DNA from: Gavia stellata
Taxonomy: Eukaryota > Chordata > Aves > Gaviiformes > Gaviidae
Direction of reading: 5' to 3'
DNA: 64,000 bases
Assembly: GCF_030936135.1 (NCBI RefSeq)
Contig: NC_082602.1
Location: 124,001 to 188,000 of the forward strand
The notes below the pieces were generated by a model. The model was given only the letters and a program-made list of their open reading frames with translations, was not told the origin of the DNA and did no database searches. Shown here piece by piece: positions 34,462 to 61,700 of this stretch; positions within the stretch are counted from its first letter, which is position 1, and each line of letters begins with the position of its first letter. The position numbers were made by a program, and so were the translations under genes.

Positions 34462-34919
34462 GAAGATCATAGAGGAGCCCAGGTTGGAAGGGACCTCCAA
34501 AGATCATCTAGTCCAATCTCTTGTGGGAAAGGGAGCCTGGATGAGGCTATCTCACACCCTGTTTGGTTGCATCTTGAAACCCTCCAGCGATGGGGACTCC
34601 ACCACATCCCTGGGGAGGTTGTTCCAGTGAATGATTGTTCTCACTGTAAAAAAAAGTCTCTGTCAAGATGAAATCTCTTCTTTCTCATATCATCTTATAT
34701 CATGTCCAATTTGCTGTCAGTCAAGACCCCCAGGTCCTTCTCTGCAGAGCTCCTTTCCAACCGGTCAGCCCCCAGCATGTCCTAGTGCAGGGGGTAATTC
34801 TTCCCCAGGGGAAGGACTTTGTGCTTCCCTTGGTTGAACTTCAGGAGGTTCCTCTCGGCCCATTTCTCCAGTCTGTCACCGTCCCTCTGGATGGCAGCAA
34901 GACCCTCTGGAGTCTCAGC
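34462..34919 (-). mobile_element. CR1 LINE on the minus strand, 3-prime segment
   Basis: Reverse-orientation CR1: 'agatcatctagtccaa', 'ccaccacatccctggggagg', 'gttccagtgaatgattgttc' and 'aggaggttcctctcggcc' are classic CR1 3-prime words read on the complement. It stops at 'ctctggagtctcagc', and the same CR1 resumes after the LTR insertion at about 35935 with 'cactcctcccagttttgt'. Confidence 0.88.
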
Positions 34920-35925
34920 TGTTACTGGAAAAGTCGGTCATAAAAGAACTCTCTAGCACTTGTTTGTGTGTTAGAAAGCAGGCATTCTTTATTGCGGCGC
35001 CGGATGCACGGGGGATAATTCCACCTAGCGTGCATACCTAAACAATGTTAGTTTGTAGCTTATATCGGCCTATATGTACTTGATTTCCCGGAATTGTTAT
35101 ACATATTCATCTTATTTCCGAGAACTTATTAACATATGCTAATGTCCTTTGCACATGCTTGTTAGTGTCTCCGGCTGGTCGTCGGGGGTCTTCAGGTGAA
35201 GGCTCGTACTCTTGTTCACTGTGTTCGCTAATTGACCTTTATTTCTGTGCAAGGTCAGTCCTGGGATCTCGTATATCATGTCCTTCAAGGCTGGTTTTGT
35301 ACTCATCTTGCAACTTTCTTATCTTATAACCTAAGAATATAAAACTCTGAATGTTCTGCTAAGAATGCAGAATAACATCTTGCTTACCTGACTGTTGTCT
35401 TTGCCAAGTACTTGGCATCTCAGAGAATCGGGTCTGAAGTAGCTGTGGCGTTCGAGAGTTCTCACATGTTTGGGTTTTTTCCCTCTTTTCACACTCTTAT
35501 TAGAACTAATGACACACTCATTTTGTGGAGGGAGGAGATGTTTTTGTCAGATTCTTGTCTTTCCCTGCAATATGCTGTATGCTTACCCAGGGAAGTGATG
35601 GAGTCACCATCCCTGGAGATATTTAAGACATGTAGATGTGGTGCTTAGTGTCATGGTTTAGTGGTGGACTTGGCAGCGTTAGGTTTACGGTTGGACTCAA
35701 TGATCTTAAAGGTCTTTTCTAACCTAAATGATTCTATGATTCTATGATCTTCATGGTTCCGTGCGTGTGTTCCTCCAAGGCTGAGCTGTCTAAAGCGAGA
35801 TCACGCCGGAGCTCCCTATCTTACAACTATTCCAACTATTTCTAAGTTACAAAAGATTTCTCTCTTTGTTTTGGTTACATCTATTGAGCAATAGCTCTAA
35901 TTGTCCGGCTGCCGGAATTGATACA
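34920..35925 (-). mobile_element. Solo LTR inserted in a CR1, itself hit by another CR1
   Basis: Read on the minus strand it begins TGTATCAATTCC (at 35925) and ends GTAACA (at 34920), giving TG...CA ends. A poly(A) signal is at 34988-34993 on that strand, inside 'gccgcaataaagaatgcc'. Flanks 'gtctcagc' and 'gtaccaagc' look like a diverged target duplication of the host CR1 word. The stretch about 35575-35750 is a separate plus-strand CR1 piece nested in it. No internal retroviral genes are seen. Confidence 0.6.
35575..35752 (+). mobile_element. CR1 LINE 3-prime fragment nested in the LTR
   Basis: Starts within 'acccagggaagtgatggagt', passes 'catccctggagatatttaag', 'atggtttagtggtggacttgg' and ends 'gattctatgattctatgat', the CR1 tail octamer repeat. 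It is opposite in orientation to the surrounding LTR and outer CR1. Confidence 0.85.
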
Positions 35926-35929
35926 GGTA

Positions 35930-36240
35930 CCAAGCCACTCCTCCCAGTTTTGTACCACCTGCCAAATGGCTGAGGGCGCAAACGGTCACCTCACCGTAGG
36001 CTGGCGAAGCGCCGTTTCCCCTTGGTACATCCACGCTGATTCCTTCTGGTCGCCCTGTTGGCCTTCACCGGCCTGGAAATGGTTTCCAGGGTTGGGCGCT
36101 CCATCCCCTTCCCAGGGATGGCAGCGAGGCCCGGTCGGCACTTCCCCAAATCCTCCTTCTGGCCCTTCTGGAAGAGAGGGGCGATGTTTGCTTTTCTCCA
36201 GCCCTCAGGAACCTCTCCCGTCGCTGGCACCTTCCCAAGG
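35930..36240 (-). mobile_element. CR1 reverse-transcriptase fragment (5-prime part of the split CR1)
   Basis: On the minus strand the frame reads GEVPEGWRKANIAPLFQKG then QKEDLGKCRPG and ETISRPVKANRATR, which is the N-terminal part of the CR1 ORF2 reverse transcriptase (usual form PEDWKKANVTPIFKKG...). It is the continuation of the minus-strand CR1 at 34462-34919, cut by the LTR. It ends about 100 bases before the tandem array of the CWF19L1 promoter. Confidence 0.85.
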
Positions 36241-36344
36241 CAACGGAGAGGGGCCCCACACGGACACCGGGCACCTCCCGCGCAGGCCCTCCCTCACGGG
36301 CCCACTCGCTCCCGCCCGGGCACCGCCGTTCTCCGCCGAAGCGG

Positions 36345-36558
36345 CGGCGGAGCGGTTTGAGCGGCGCACCCGGAAGCGGCGGCGGAGCGGTTTGAGCGGC
36401 GCACCCGGAAGCGGCGGCGGAGCGCTTTGAGCGGCGCACCCGGAAGCGGCGGCGGAGCGGTTTGAGCGGCGCACCCGGAAGCGGCGGCGGAGCGCTTTGA
36501 GCGGCGCACCCGGAAGCGGCGGCGGAGCGGTTTGGACGGCGCACCCGGAAGCGGTGAG
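36345..36558 (+). promoter_or_regulatory. 35-bp tandem array with ETS-type cores, CWF19L1 promoter region
   Basis: About six copies of a GC-rich 35-bp unit lie head to tail (phase starts at 36361, 36396, 36431, 36466, 36501, 36536), differing mainly by a G/C change in 'gcggtttga'/'gcgctttga'. Every unit holds CACCCGGAAGCGG, which has the CCGGAAG core bound by ETS factors such as GABPA/ELK. The array ends 52 bases before the start codon of CWF19L1 and lies in a CpG-rich region. Long frames on the complement are artefacts of the repeats. Confidence 0.7.
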
Positions 36559-36609
36559 GGGTTGGAGGTGCGGCGGCGGCGGCGCTTCTCCGGGCCGAGC
36601 ACCTCGACG

Positions 36610-52597
<15,988 letters not shown>

Positions 52598-52663
52598 CGG
52601 CGGCGCTGACGGCGGCGGACGCGCGGCTATTGGCGGGCGGGCGGGCGCGCGCGGTGACGCGGC

Positions 52664-52669
52664 AATAAA
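52664..52669 (+). promoter_or_regulatory. CWF19L1 poly(A) signal
   Basis: AATAAA 66 bases after the CWF19L1 stop and 36 bases before the CHUK ATG. Cleavage 10-30 bases later would fall just before or at the CHUK start codon, so the two transcripts almost surely overlap. Confidence 0.75.
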
Positions 52670-52705
52670 GGCGGAGTGCCGGTGGCGCCGAGTGGCTGCG
52701 GCGCG

Positions 52706-55700
52706 ATGGAGCGGGGCGCCCCCCCCGGGCCCGGCGGCGGCGCGGAGCGGGCCCCCGGCGGGGCGGCGCTGCGGGGGCAGCCGGCGGGCGGCTGCGGGCC
52801 CTGGGAGATGCGCGATCGCCTGGGCACCGGCGGCTTCGGTAACGTCTGCCTCTACCAGCACCAGGTGGGGCGGCGCGGAGCGGAGCGGAGCGGGGCCGGG
52901 CGGCGGCGGGGAGGGCCGGGCCGGGCCGGGCGGCTGACGGCGCTGTGTCCCGCAGGACTCGGGCGCCCGGGTGGCCATCAAGTCCTGCCGGTTGGAGCTC
53001 AGCGTCAAGAACAAGGACCGCTGGTGCCACGAGATCGACATCATGAAGAAGTGAGTGCGGCGGGGCACAGCCGGGGCCCGGCGGCCCCGGGACAGCCGGC
53101 CTGAGGGACCGGGGCATGGGGACAGCCGGCCTGAGGGACCGGGACATGGGGATAGACGGCCCCTGGCCCCGGGGACAGCCGGTCTGAGGGACCGGGGCGC
53201 GGGACAGCCGGCCCAAGGGACCGGGGCATGGGGACAGCCGACCTGAGGGATCAGGGCATGGGGACAGCCAGTCTGAGGGGCCGGGGCATGGGGACAGACG
53301 GCCTGAGGGACCGGGGTGTGGGGACAGACGTCCTCTGGCCCCGGGGACAGCCGGCCGAGGGACCGGGGCATGGGGACTGCCAGGCTGAGGGACCGGGGCA
53401 CGGGACAGCCGGCCCCTGAGCCAGCCAGCCCGAGGGATCGGGGCGCGGGGACAGCCGGCCTGAGGGATCAGGGCATGGGGACAGCCGGCCTGAGGGACCA
53501 GGGTGCGGGGACAGCCGGCCCGAGGGACCGGGGCATGGGGACAGCCGGCCCGAGGGACCGGGGCATGGGGACAGCCGACCTGAGGGACCGGGGCATGGGG
53601 ACAGCCAGCCCCGGCCCCTGAACTAGCCGACCTGAGGGACCAGGGCATGGGGACAGCTGGCCCGAGGGATCAGGGCATGGGGACAGCCGGTCAGAGGGAC
53701 CGGGGTGCGGGGACAGCCGGCCGAGGGACCAGGGCATGGGGACAGCCAGGCTGAGGGACCGGGGCACGGGACAGCCGGTCACTGGCCCCTGAGCCAGCCG
53801 TCCCGAGGGATCGGGGCATGGGGACAGCCGGCCTGAGGGGCCAGGGTGCGGGGACAGACGGCCCCTGGCCCTGGGGACAGCCGGCCCGAGGGACCGGGGC
53901 GCGGGGACAGCTGGCCCAAGGGACCAGGGCATGGGGACAGCCAGCCTCAGCCCCTGAACTAACCGGCCTGAGGGACCGGGGCATGGGGACAGCCGTCCCC
54001 TGAACCAGCTGGGGTGAAGGCCTGCCTGTCACCTGGCAGCTCTGCGTTGGTTTATCTGTCGTCCCAAGATGTCCAAGCGCTTCTGCTCTGGTGCGCTAGC
54101 TGATGCCTTGGCTTGGCACCTAGCGATGTCTGGACCCTCTGCACTCTTGGGCTGCCTGGGCTGTTTGTCCATCCCTTCGTGATACCTAAATTCCTCCAAA
54201 CTCACGCCACGCGGTATGTTGAGTTTTAATGCGGTGACATGAGAACATCCGCATGTTCCCACAGCGTGTGGTGCGTTCATCTTTGATTTAGCAAACGGGG
54301 AGCTAGGAATTGCTTGCTTTCTGTCACGCTCCCACACGTATAGAATAACGTCTCCTAACACTTTCTCGTGAGAAACCGCGTATTCTGTGCTGCCCACCAT
54401 CCCTCTCTCCAGCGTGCCACTCGGAAGTACCTGTAAACCAGACCTGGCCAAGTTTTTCCTCGTGGATGTGAGCGGTAGCTCTGGGTGTCGGGGTCTCATA
54501 CAGTTGTTCCCTCATCCTGAGAATTCTTCCTCCCTTTTGAGAGATATCCCAGAGCGTGAAGTGCTCCATCCCACTGGTGGGAGCAGGGATGTTGCTCAGT
54601 TTTCTTCCGAGTTGTCCTCACCAAGGCCTGCAGTGCCCCTGCTTCACGGAGCTCCTGCTCTGCCCTCTCGTCACCCTCGCCTGCTTGCTGTTTCCACTAA
54701 CATGGGAGGAAGCCATTTGCGGGCAACCTGGGTTTGTAGGTCAGGGCTTGGTGATCGCCGTTCTTGTTAGCATTTTCACCACATTCTTTTTCTGGATACA
54801 AGTGCTGAGCTGCACAGCTACAGCTGCTCTTGTGGTGGCTTCCAGAGGCTTTGGAAGGTGCACGTGGAAGTCATTTGTCTTCAGTTCCTTCTGGATGTGC
54901 CTTTTATTCCCAAGAGTAACGTATACTAGAGACAGTCAGGAAGCAGCTGTTTGAATTCAGTTGCAGAAATGAACCCTTCCCCGTGTAGGTGGATTCCACC
55001 TGCCTGGTTCCACCTCCCTAGTACAGTTGCACAAGCGTTAACAGATTCCTATGAAACCCTTGGGTCGGGGGGAGACTGTCCCCACGTGCAGAACATACGT
55101 AACGACTTTGCCAGGAACGTGCAGGAATCCAGAACTTGAGCCCGGATCCCCATCATCAGAAATCCTGTACCTTGACTTTGAGACGTTGGTTCTGCTCGTC
55201 GCTGGTTTGTGTATTCCCAAGATACGGATTTTGTGCGTTTAGATACTGGTACATACCAGTTGCAGAGCGTGCTTCTCCGCGAGGATACATTTGGGGAGCA
55301 GAAATTGTACCTGAAACATGGTTGGTTGACAATCCGTTGTCTCATTCTTCCAAAAGAGGAGTCAGAGTTTTCATCCAGCTTTCCATGTGCTTAGGTTGAA
55401 CCATCCCAATGTAGTAAGAGCCTGTGAAGTTCCCGAGGAGATGAACTTTCTGGTTAACGACGTTCCTCTTCTGGCAATGGAATATTGTTCAGGGGGTGAC
55501 CTCCGGAAGGTAATGTCTGCTTTGCTTTGCAATATGTAGCAGAATAAGTGGAGTTAATGCTGTTTCTGTAACTGTGGTTGTCTGTGAAACCATGTATGTT
55601 CTGTGGCACTTCTCTTTCTAGGTACAGGTGTGGGGAAGTAAATGTAAAGTGGGAAAAAACCACGCGTGGGAAATAAGGCTTGTGTTTTTGAAACCGGAGG

Positions 55701-58700
55701 ACAGGGAGCAATCTAAGGGTAGATACTCTTTTATCGTGAAGCAGTGTGTCCTTTCATGGAACTGCTTTAGCATTAATACAACTTCCCGCAGCCTAGATAC
55801 TTGCAGCCAGCGTGTTTGGCTTTGCTGCCATGTGTCTCCGTCTGTTTGGGGTCTGATCTGGTTTTGATTCACGTGTATCCAGTGTTATATTGCTCACAGC
55901 ACAGGGAAGGATCCTTTTGGTACCGGATTGGGGCCTCCAGGACTTCAGAGATTTCCCTGTTTCCTGCTGAACTGGGAACTGCCCTTCCGCAAAGCAGCGA
56001 CACCCCAGAGTAAAGGAACCTTTCAGTAGTTCCCCAGGCAGCAGCTGCATGGCCCGATAGAGTTTATACTCCCTTTCCATTGCAGCTGGATTCAGGAAGC
56101 AGCTATTTGTATAGGGGTGAAGAAGCAAATCCCTGTTGATTAAGGTTTGCTTAGAAATCACCTCATCTAAGTGATCAGGAAGCTTGTTTTTCTGTTGCTG
56201 CTTTTGTTGCTGGTGTTAAATAGCACTGGAGGAACATGAGCAGGTTCCTGCATTCAACAGTGCAATAACCGCATATCTGCAATAGCAGCTAGTGTATTAG
56301 TAATTTACTGAGCCTCACTTGAGTTGTTTAAAACCGTAGGGACAATTTTAAGAGACAATTTGAAGGTTGGCCATGAAAGGAAGCAAGTATATATGAATAT
56401 AGCATTTGGATGTTGCAAACGCACGTAGCTGACCACGTTCTCAGTGACACTTGGATGTTGTATTCTTGCAGTAAAAGTTGAGACTACTTGAAGGTAAATT
56501 GGAGACCCTGGCCAAGAAATTTGGGGTTACATTAGCTCTATTTGCAATGCAGGATTTGATCATTTAATTTCTAATGAATCCTTAGATGTTGCATAGATGC
56601 TGGGACAATTTAGGAAGTAATGTGCTTAATTTCATTTGAGCGCATGTAATGCTTCATTGCTTAAAGAAAAAAAAATGCATTTTTTTTTTATTTGTGATCC
56701 CGCTTTTCTTTAAATCTTTCTCTTACACTCACTTGGCCTCATTTGTGTTTTGCACTGCTATTAATTTCTCATTGCACATCTGCAATGTTCCATAAAGCCT
56801 GGAAAAGCATCTGCTTCTCTCTATGGGCCACACACACGTTTATGCTTGTGCTCTTTCAGGGTAGTGTTGTGGGCTCTGAGCTTGATTTCTGACTTTGCCC
56901 CTCTCCTCCTTTGTTGTTCAGCACATCTGCCCAGAACTTAAAGGAGTGAGATGTTGAAGTTTGGCTTCTCCCCCATAGAGGTTTGACTACTGATTGTGCC
57001 TGAAGTGTGGGAGGCAGGCAAAAACATGAGGATGCATCATGGGAGGGGTGGCTGCAGTACAGAGGTGTACCTCAGTCATCTGCAAAAGCCTTCACTGTAG
57101 TGATCAAAAAATCAGATCGCACATTGATTGACTTGGGGCATATGCAGGAAATTGCTGAAGCTACTTGTTGACAGATCATTAAGACAGTGGTTATGAGGGG
57201 GTTTCCTACGGTGCTTCTACCATACCTTTCACTAAAGGAAGAGAACAATTCAGGGCAAGTGAGATATGAAGAGGCACCTTACAGCGGAGGCAGGGTTGAG
57301 AGTTCAGAGCATGGTCCATGCTGTGCACACTCCAGTGATCCACAGGCCAATGATCTGCTTTTTAGCTGAGGATTAACTAGGTGGGTGACCTAGGAACCAG
57401 CGTGCTGAAGTGTCGAGCAGCTTCTTCTCATTGTGGGAGGGCAGTCAGGAGGGAGACAGTGTCCCAGGGCAGAGCTAGCCAGCCATCGAGCGCTCTGAGC
57501 CGAACAAGGTGACTTGTGTGGAGTGGGGCAGCCTGCGACAAGAGCACCGTTACCGGAGAATGTGCCCTTTGCTGGTTTTAAAGTGCCTGACTATGAGGTG
57601 GGTGGCTGGTACTGTGCCTCGGACCCTGCAGGGCTCAGGCAGAGTTGGGGACTGACTACGGGTGACGGCGGAGGTGGCTGCAGAGTGTTTGGCAGCCTCT
57701 TGCAGCGGGGGCTGATACCTGGGTAGTTTTTCCATAGCATGGGGTATCACTTGGGTGTACAGCACACTGAGAAGAACAGGGTTTGTTAGAGTCCATGGTC
57801 AGCTTGTTCAGATTAAAGCAGCAATTGCTTTGGGGCAGTTGGGCTGTTTGGGAGCTGTAAACGACTGCATCGATCTTCTTCTGTGGCCTACACTGAATTT
57901 AGGAGTTAACCTCTTGGTTTCCCTTCTCATCCTTTTATCGTGACCGGTGTTTGAATGCCAAGGGCTCAGATGCGTATCCATTCCTTTTGCTTTTTGTCAC
58001 TCAGTTTATTTTCCTCACTGGAGAGCTGTTCTTCCAAGCAGCAGTCCTGCTTCAGGTATTTGGGGTGTTCCCAAATGCCATCGAGCCAAACTTCAGCAGA
58101 TGAGGAACAAGCAGATTCCAGGAACCTCAGGATCCCCGTTGCCTGCAGCCATGTGGCCCTGCCTGTGTCTCTTGCCTGTTTGCTTTCTGATGGCTTTCAT
58201 GCTTTTGTGGTATTATTCTAGCAGTCCAAATCTTCTTTTCAACCCCCTCTCTGTGCAATGAATTTTCATTTTGTCCGAGCTGTTTTCTTTTTCCCCCATT
58301 CTTTTATGTCATAAAGCCAACTACCTCATCCAGCTGGAGTTGTATTTGAGCTGTGCTGTTTTCTGTGTCATGTCAGCAGGGGATGGAAGATGTTGTTCTT
58401 GACTGTTAACTGTTACACTGTGGGTCTAAACATCTTTTTCTTTACTGTAGTTGCTAAACAAACCAGAAAACTGCTGCGGACTTAAGGAAAGTCAAATACT
58501 TTCTCTGCTTAGCGACATTGGTACGTAGACTAATGCCTTTCTTGTGTTTTTTTTGGGGGGGTTTTTTTATTATGTGTAATGGCATTTTGCTTTTTCAGCT
58601 GACTTTGAAAAGGGGACTAACGAGAACAGGGTGTTAAAACAAATCAGGTCTCTATGCCAGAGGAAGGACTTGGTATCCCCGCTGGTCACAGACACAAGAA

Positions 58701-61700
58701 GCTTGCACTAATGACGTGTCTGTGGAATGGGATTGGAAAAGCTGTGTAGTGGTCAGTTGTAGAGAGCTATGACCTGAAGGTTTTGTTACGGTCATGGTTT
58801 TCCATTCAAACCCTGTTTCTGTTCATGGCTCTGGAGATGCCAAACTGCTTGTCACTTGAAGGAACGTAACTTTTACAAGCCAAAAAGCAAGAACCGTGAG
58901 AAGTGCCAAAGCTGCCCTGCAGTTTCTCTGTGTAGGGTTTGCTTAGTAGGAGGGAAATTTTGTTTGTTCAGGGTGACAGTACAGAGGAGATGATAAACTG
59001 GAGTGGAGCTGAGAGCAAGGCAGGTAAGAGCATAGCAGAAGAGGAAGCCAACCATGCTGTGGCTGGTCCAGCAATCTTCTGGCTAATGATTTTTTTTCTC
59101 AGCTGAGGGTTAATTAGTTAGGCAATCCCAAAATAAGCGCACCTAAATGTTGAGAAGCTTCTAATTTTGGAAGAGCAATTCTGTTGGTCTGCATTAGTTG
59201 TGGCTAGTACAGTGATGGAGATCATTGTCTCCTTTACTCAGCACTGGGGAGGCTACATCTGGATACAGTTGTCCACATCTGGCCCCAAGTTCCAGAGGGA
59301 TGTGGAGATCCTGCCAAGGCCCACCAAAGACTGCCCAGGGCCTGGAGCACCCGACCCACCAGGAGATGGGCTTGTTGGGTCTGACTGCAGGGAGGCTGAG
59401 GAGGGTCTGAGAGCAGCTTGTGGCTACGGAAAGGGCAGGTGCAAAGGTGATGAATGGGACCAAACTGTACTTGGTGAGCAGTGTAACAAGGGGCACCAGC
59501 CCTGTGTTGCGCCATGGGAGGTTGAAGCGCAAGGTTGGAGGAGAATCCTCCTTTCCCACCAACGCTGCTGTTGTGCTGTGCATGGCCCTAGGGAGGGTCC
59601 CGAGGCAGCCTTCAGGGAGGCAGAGTGATGACAAGATGAGAATTAGTCAGACATCAACTTGATCTGCGTTACAGAAAGTGTCTGACATCATGTGGATTTC
59701 AGATTCTGGAGTTCAGAAAGGGAGCAGGCAGCAAATCCATACAGGATGGGAGCAGCCCAAGGTGACAGCACTGCTCATAGGGAGCAAGTTAATTTGATAC
59801 CTTTGGGTGCCTGCTTTAAAGCCATTTCCCAAGGCTGTAGTAATTCGTGGAAATCATTCTGTGACACAAACTTGATGGTCTCCAGAAGCGTTTCATCAAA
59901 TACCTCATTTTTCAAACTGTTGAGCTTTAGCTTGCTTGATGCCAAATTCTTGACCACCAAGAGCACTGTGAGAAAATAAAAAATGTGAGAGTTCAAACTG
60001 GCCTTCCTGTCCATGAGGAAGTGCCCGGCTTCTTGGACACCCTGGGGAGGACAAGTCATCTGATTGAGGGTGATGCCTACAGATGGTTTCTCTAGCAAGT
60101 AGGCTTTCCAGGACAGCTCCTCAGTAGAGTGCCTTGTTTTTTTAGATCTCTTACAGAAAAGCCATCTGTACTTGTAGGAATGGAGCTGGTTTTGGCATGA
60201 GAAAGCATTTTGAACGTATTGGCCTGGGCTTCTGTCCTTTCAGTGCTCAGAGGGCTTGCAGTTGAGGTCCAGAAATCAAGCGTAACCCTGCCTTCCTTCA
60301 TCCTTGTTCCCCTTCCACCTGCAGAACGGGGTCTGTTGTGTTCATAATAAGTTGAGTGCCTTTGGCATGTCTTTGGCAAAGATTTGAAAATGCAGTGGAG
60401 AAGAAATGCAAGTTAGAAGCTGTAAAATGTATATATGATTGGTAAATCAGTGAAGGTTGGGGACTTACTCCCCAATGGGAGCGTATGTTTGAACTGTGGG
60501 CAAGGCATGTTGGTTGAATATTTCTCTTAAAATAACCCCATAAAGAATTTACAGTCACGGCCAGTTAGAAGTAGACTTTACACAATATGCAGTCAGAATA
60601 TCTTTTGCACTGGAAAATTTGAAATACCCCATAATGGAGATGAGAAAATACAACACCTGCCTTGGGCCTTTCATGGGACCTTTTCTTTTATTGCCAGTTG
60701 CACATCTCCAAGACTGAAAAATCGTGACTTAAAAAACAAAGTCGTCTTCTGCTGTTTTGTCTGCCACTATGTGCTGTGGCAGACACTTGCTTGATAATCT
60801 TTTATTTAGCAGCCAGTGTTGTTATTTGGGTGGACCGGTAGTGAATTATTCTCCCCTTCCCGCAGGCAGAATTTCTCTTGTTTCTTTTTTCATTAGTGGC
60901 TCCACAATCCCCTCGAGGCAGTTCAAGTGTGGACTGTTGCCACAAGGCAAAGTCCTGCTCTTTGCCTTTTCTTGGGCGTGTGCTCCCATTCCCTCCCCTA
61001 TTGCAGCCACTCCCATACCCAGGTGAGGAGCAGGTCTTGGAAACCAGCCTGGCTAAAACCTGATTATTTTTTTTCTTGGTAGTTTCCCAGGATCAGGCTG
61101 ATCACACGATGCCATAAATGCTTGTGCTGCCATGGAAATTGCTTCTGGGAAAGGAGAGTTTGGGAACCTGTGTTCCTTCTGGGGACAGCCCCCACGTGGA
61201 TTAGCTTCAAGCGATCATGGGATTTCGTTTTTAGCGGTGGGAGTGGCAGAAGTGGTGCTACTTTGAGCACAGCACTCCCCCACCAGCAGAGGGGAAGCCT
61301 TGAGCCCCTAAGTTCAGTGTTGCTAATACTGACCGGGGCATTGGTGGAGGCACCTCGGTCAGCTGCTCCACATAGCGTTAACCAGAGGCTGCCCAGGAAT
61401 CAGTTTTTAGCTCCAGCCGTACTTCTGCTTCATCGCAGGTGGACGGTCCCTTCCCTGATGGGGGTGGTTTGCGGTTGTGGTGCTTTGGCAGTGGTGGAAG
61501 TTTACTAGAAGGTCTATAAGCCACTGTTTGGCAGTAGTTTTAGGTCAAAAGGAAACTCGACTTGTTTCATTTGCTTAATTAATTTCAGTGCTTTCTTTCA
61601 TCAGCACCTTGCATAATGTGCTCACATATATAAAGAGGTCTTTTTGTTATCTTGTGTTAATTTACCAAGATCTTAGGCTAGAGGACATGCAGAGCTGTTT

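Noticed and set aside
53085-54000. CRISPR-like array of regular repeats
   Set aside because: Units are contiguous with no unique spacers and lie in an intron of a vertebrate gene; it is a minisatellite.
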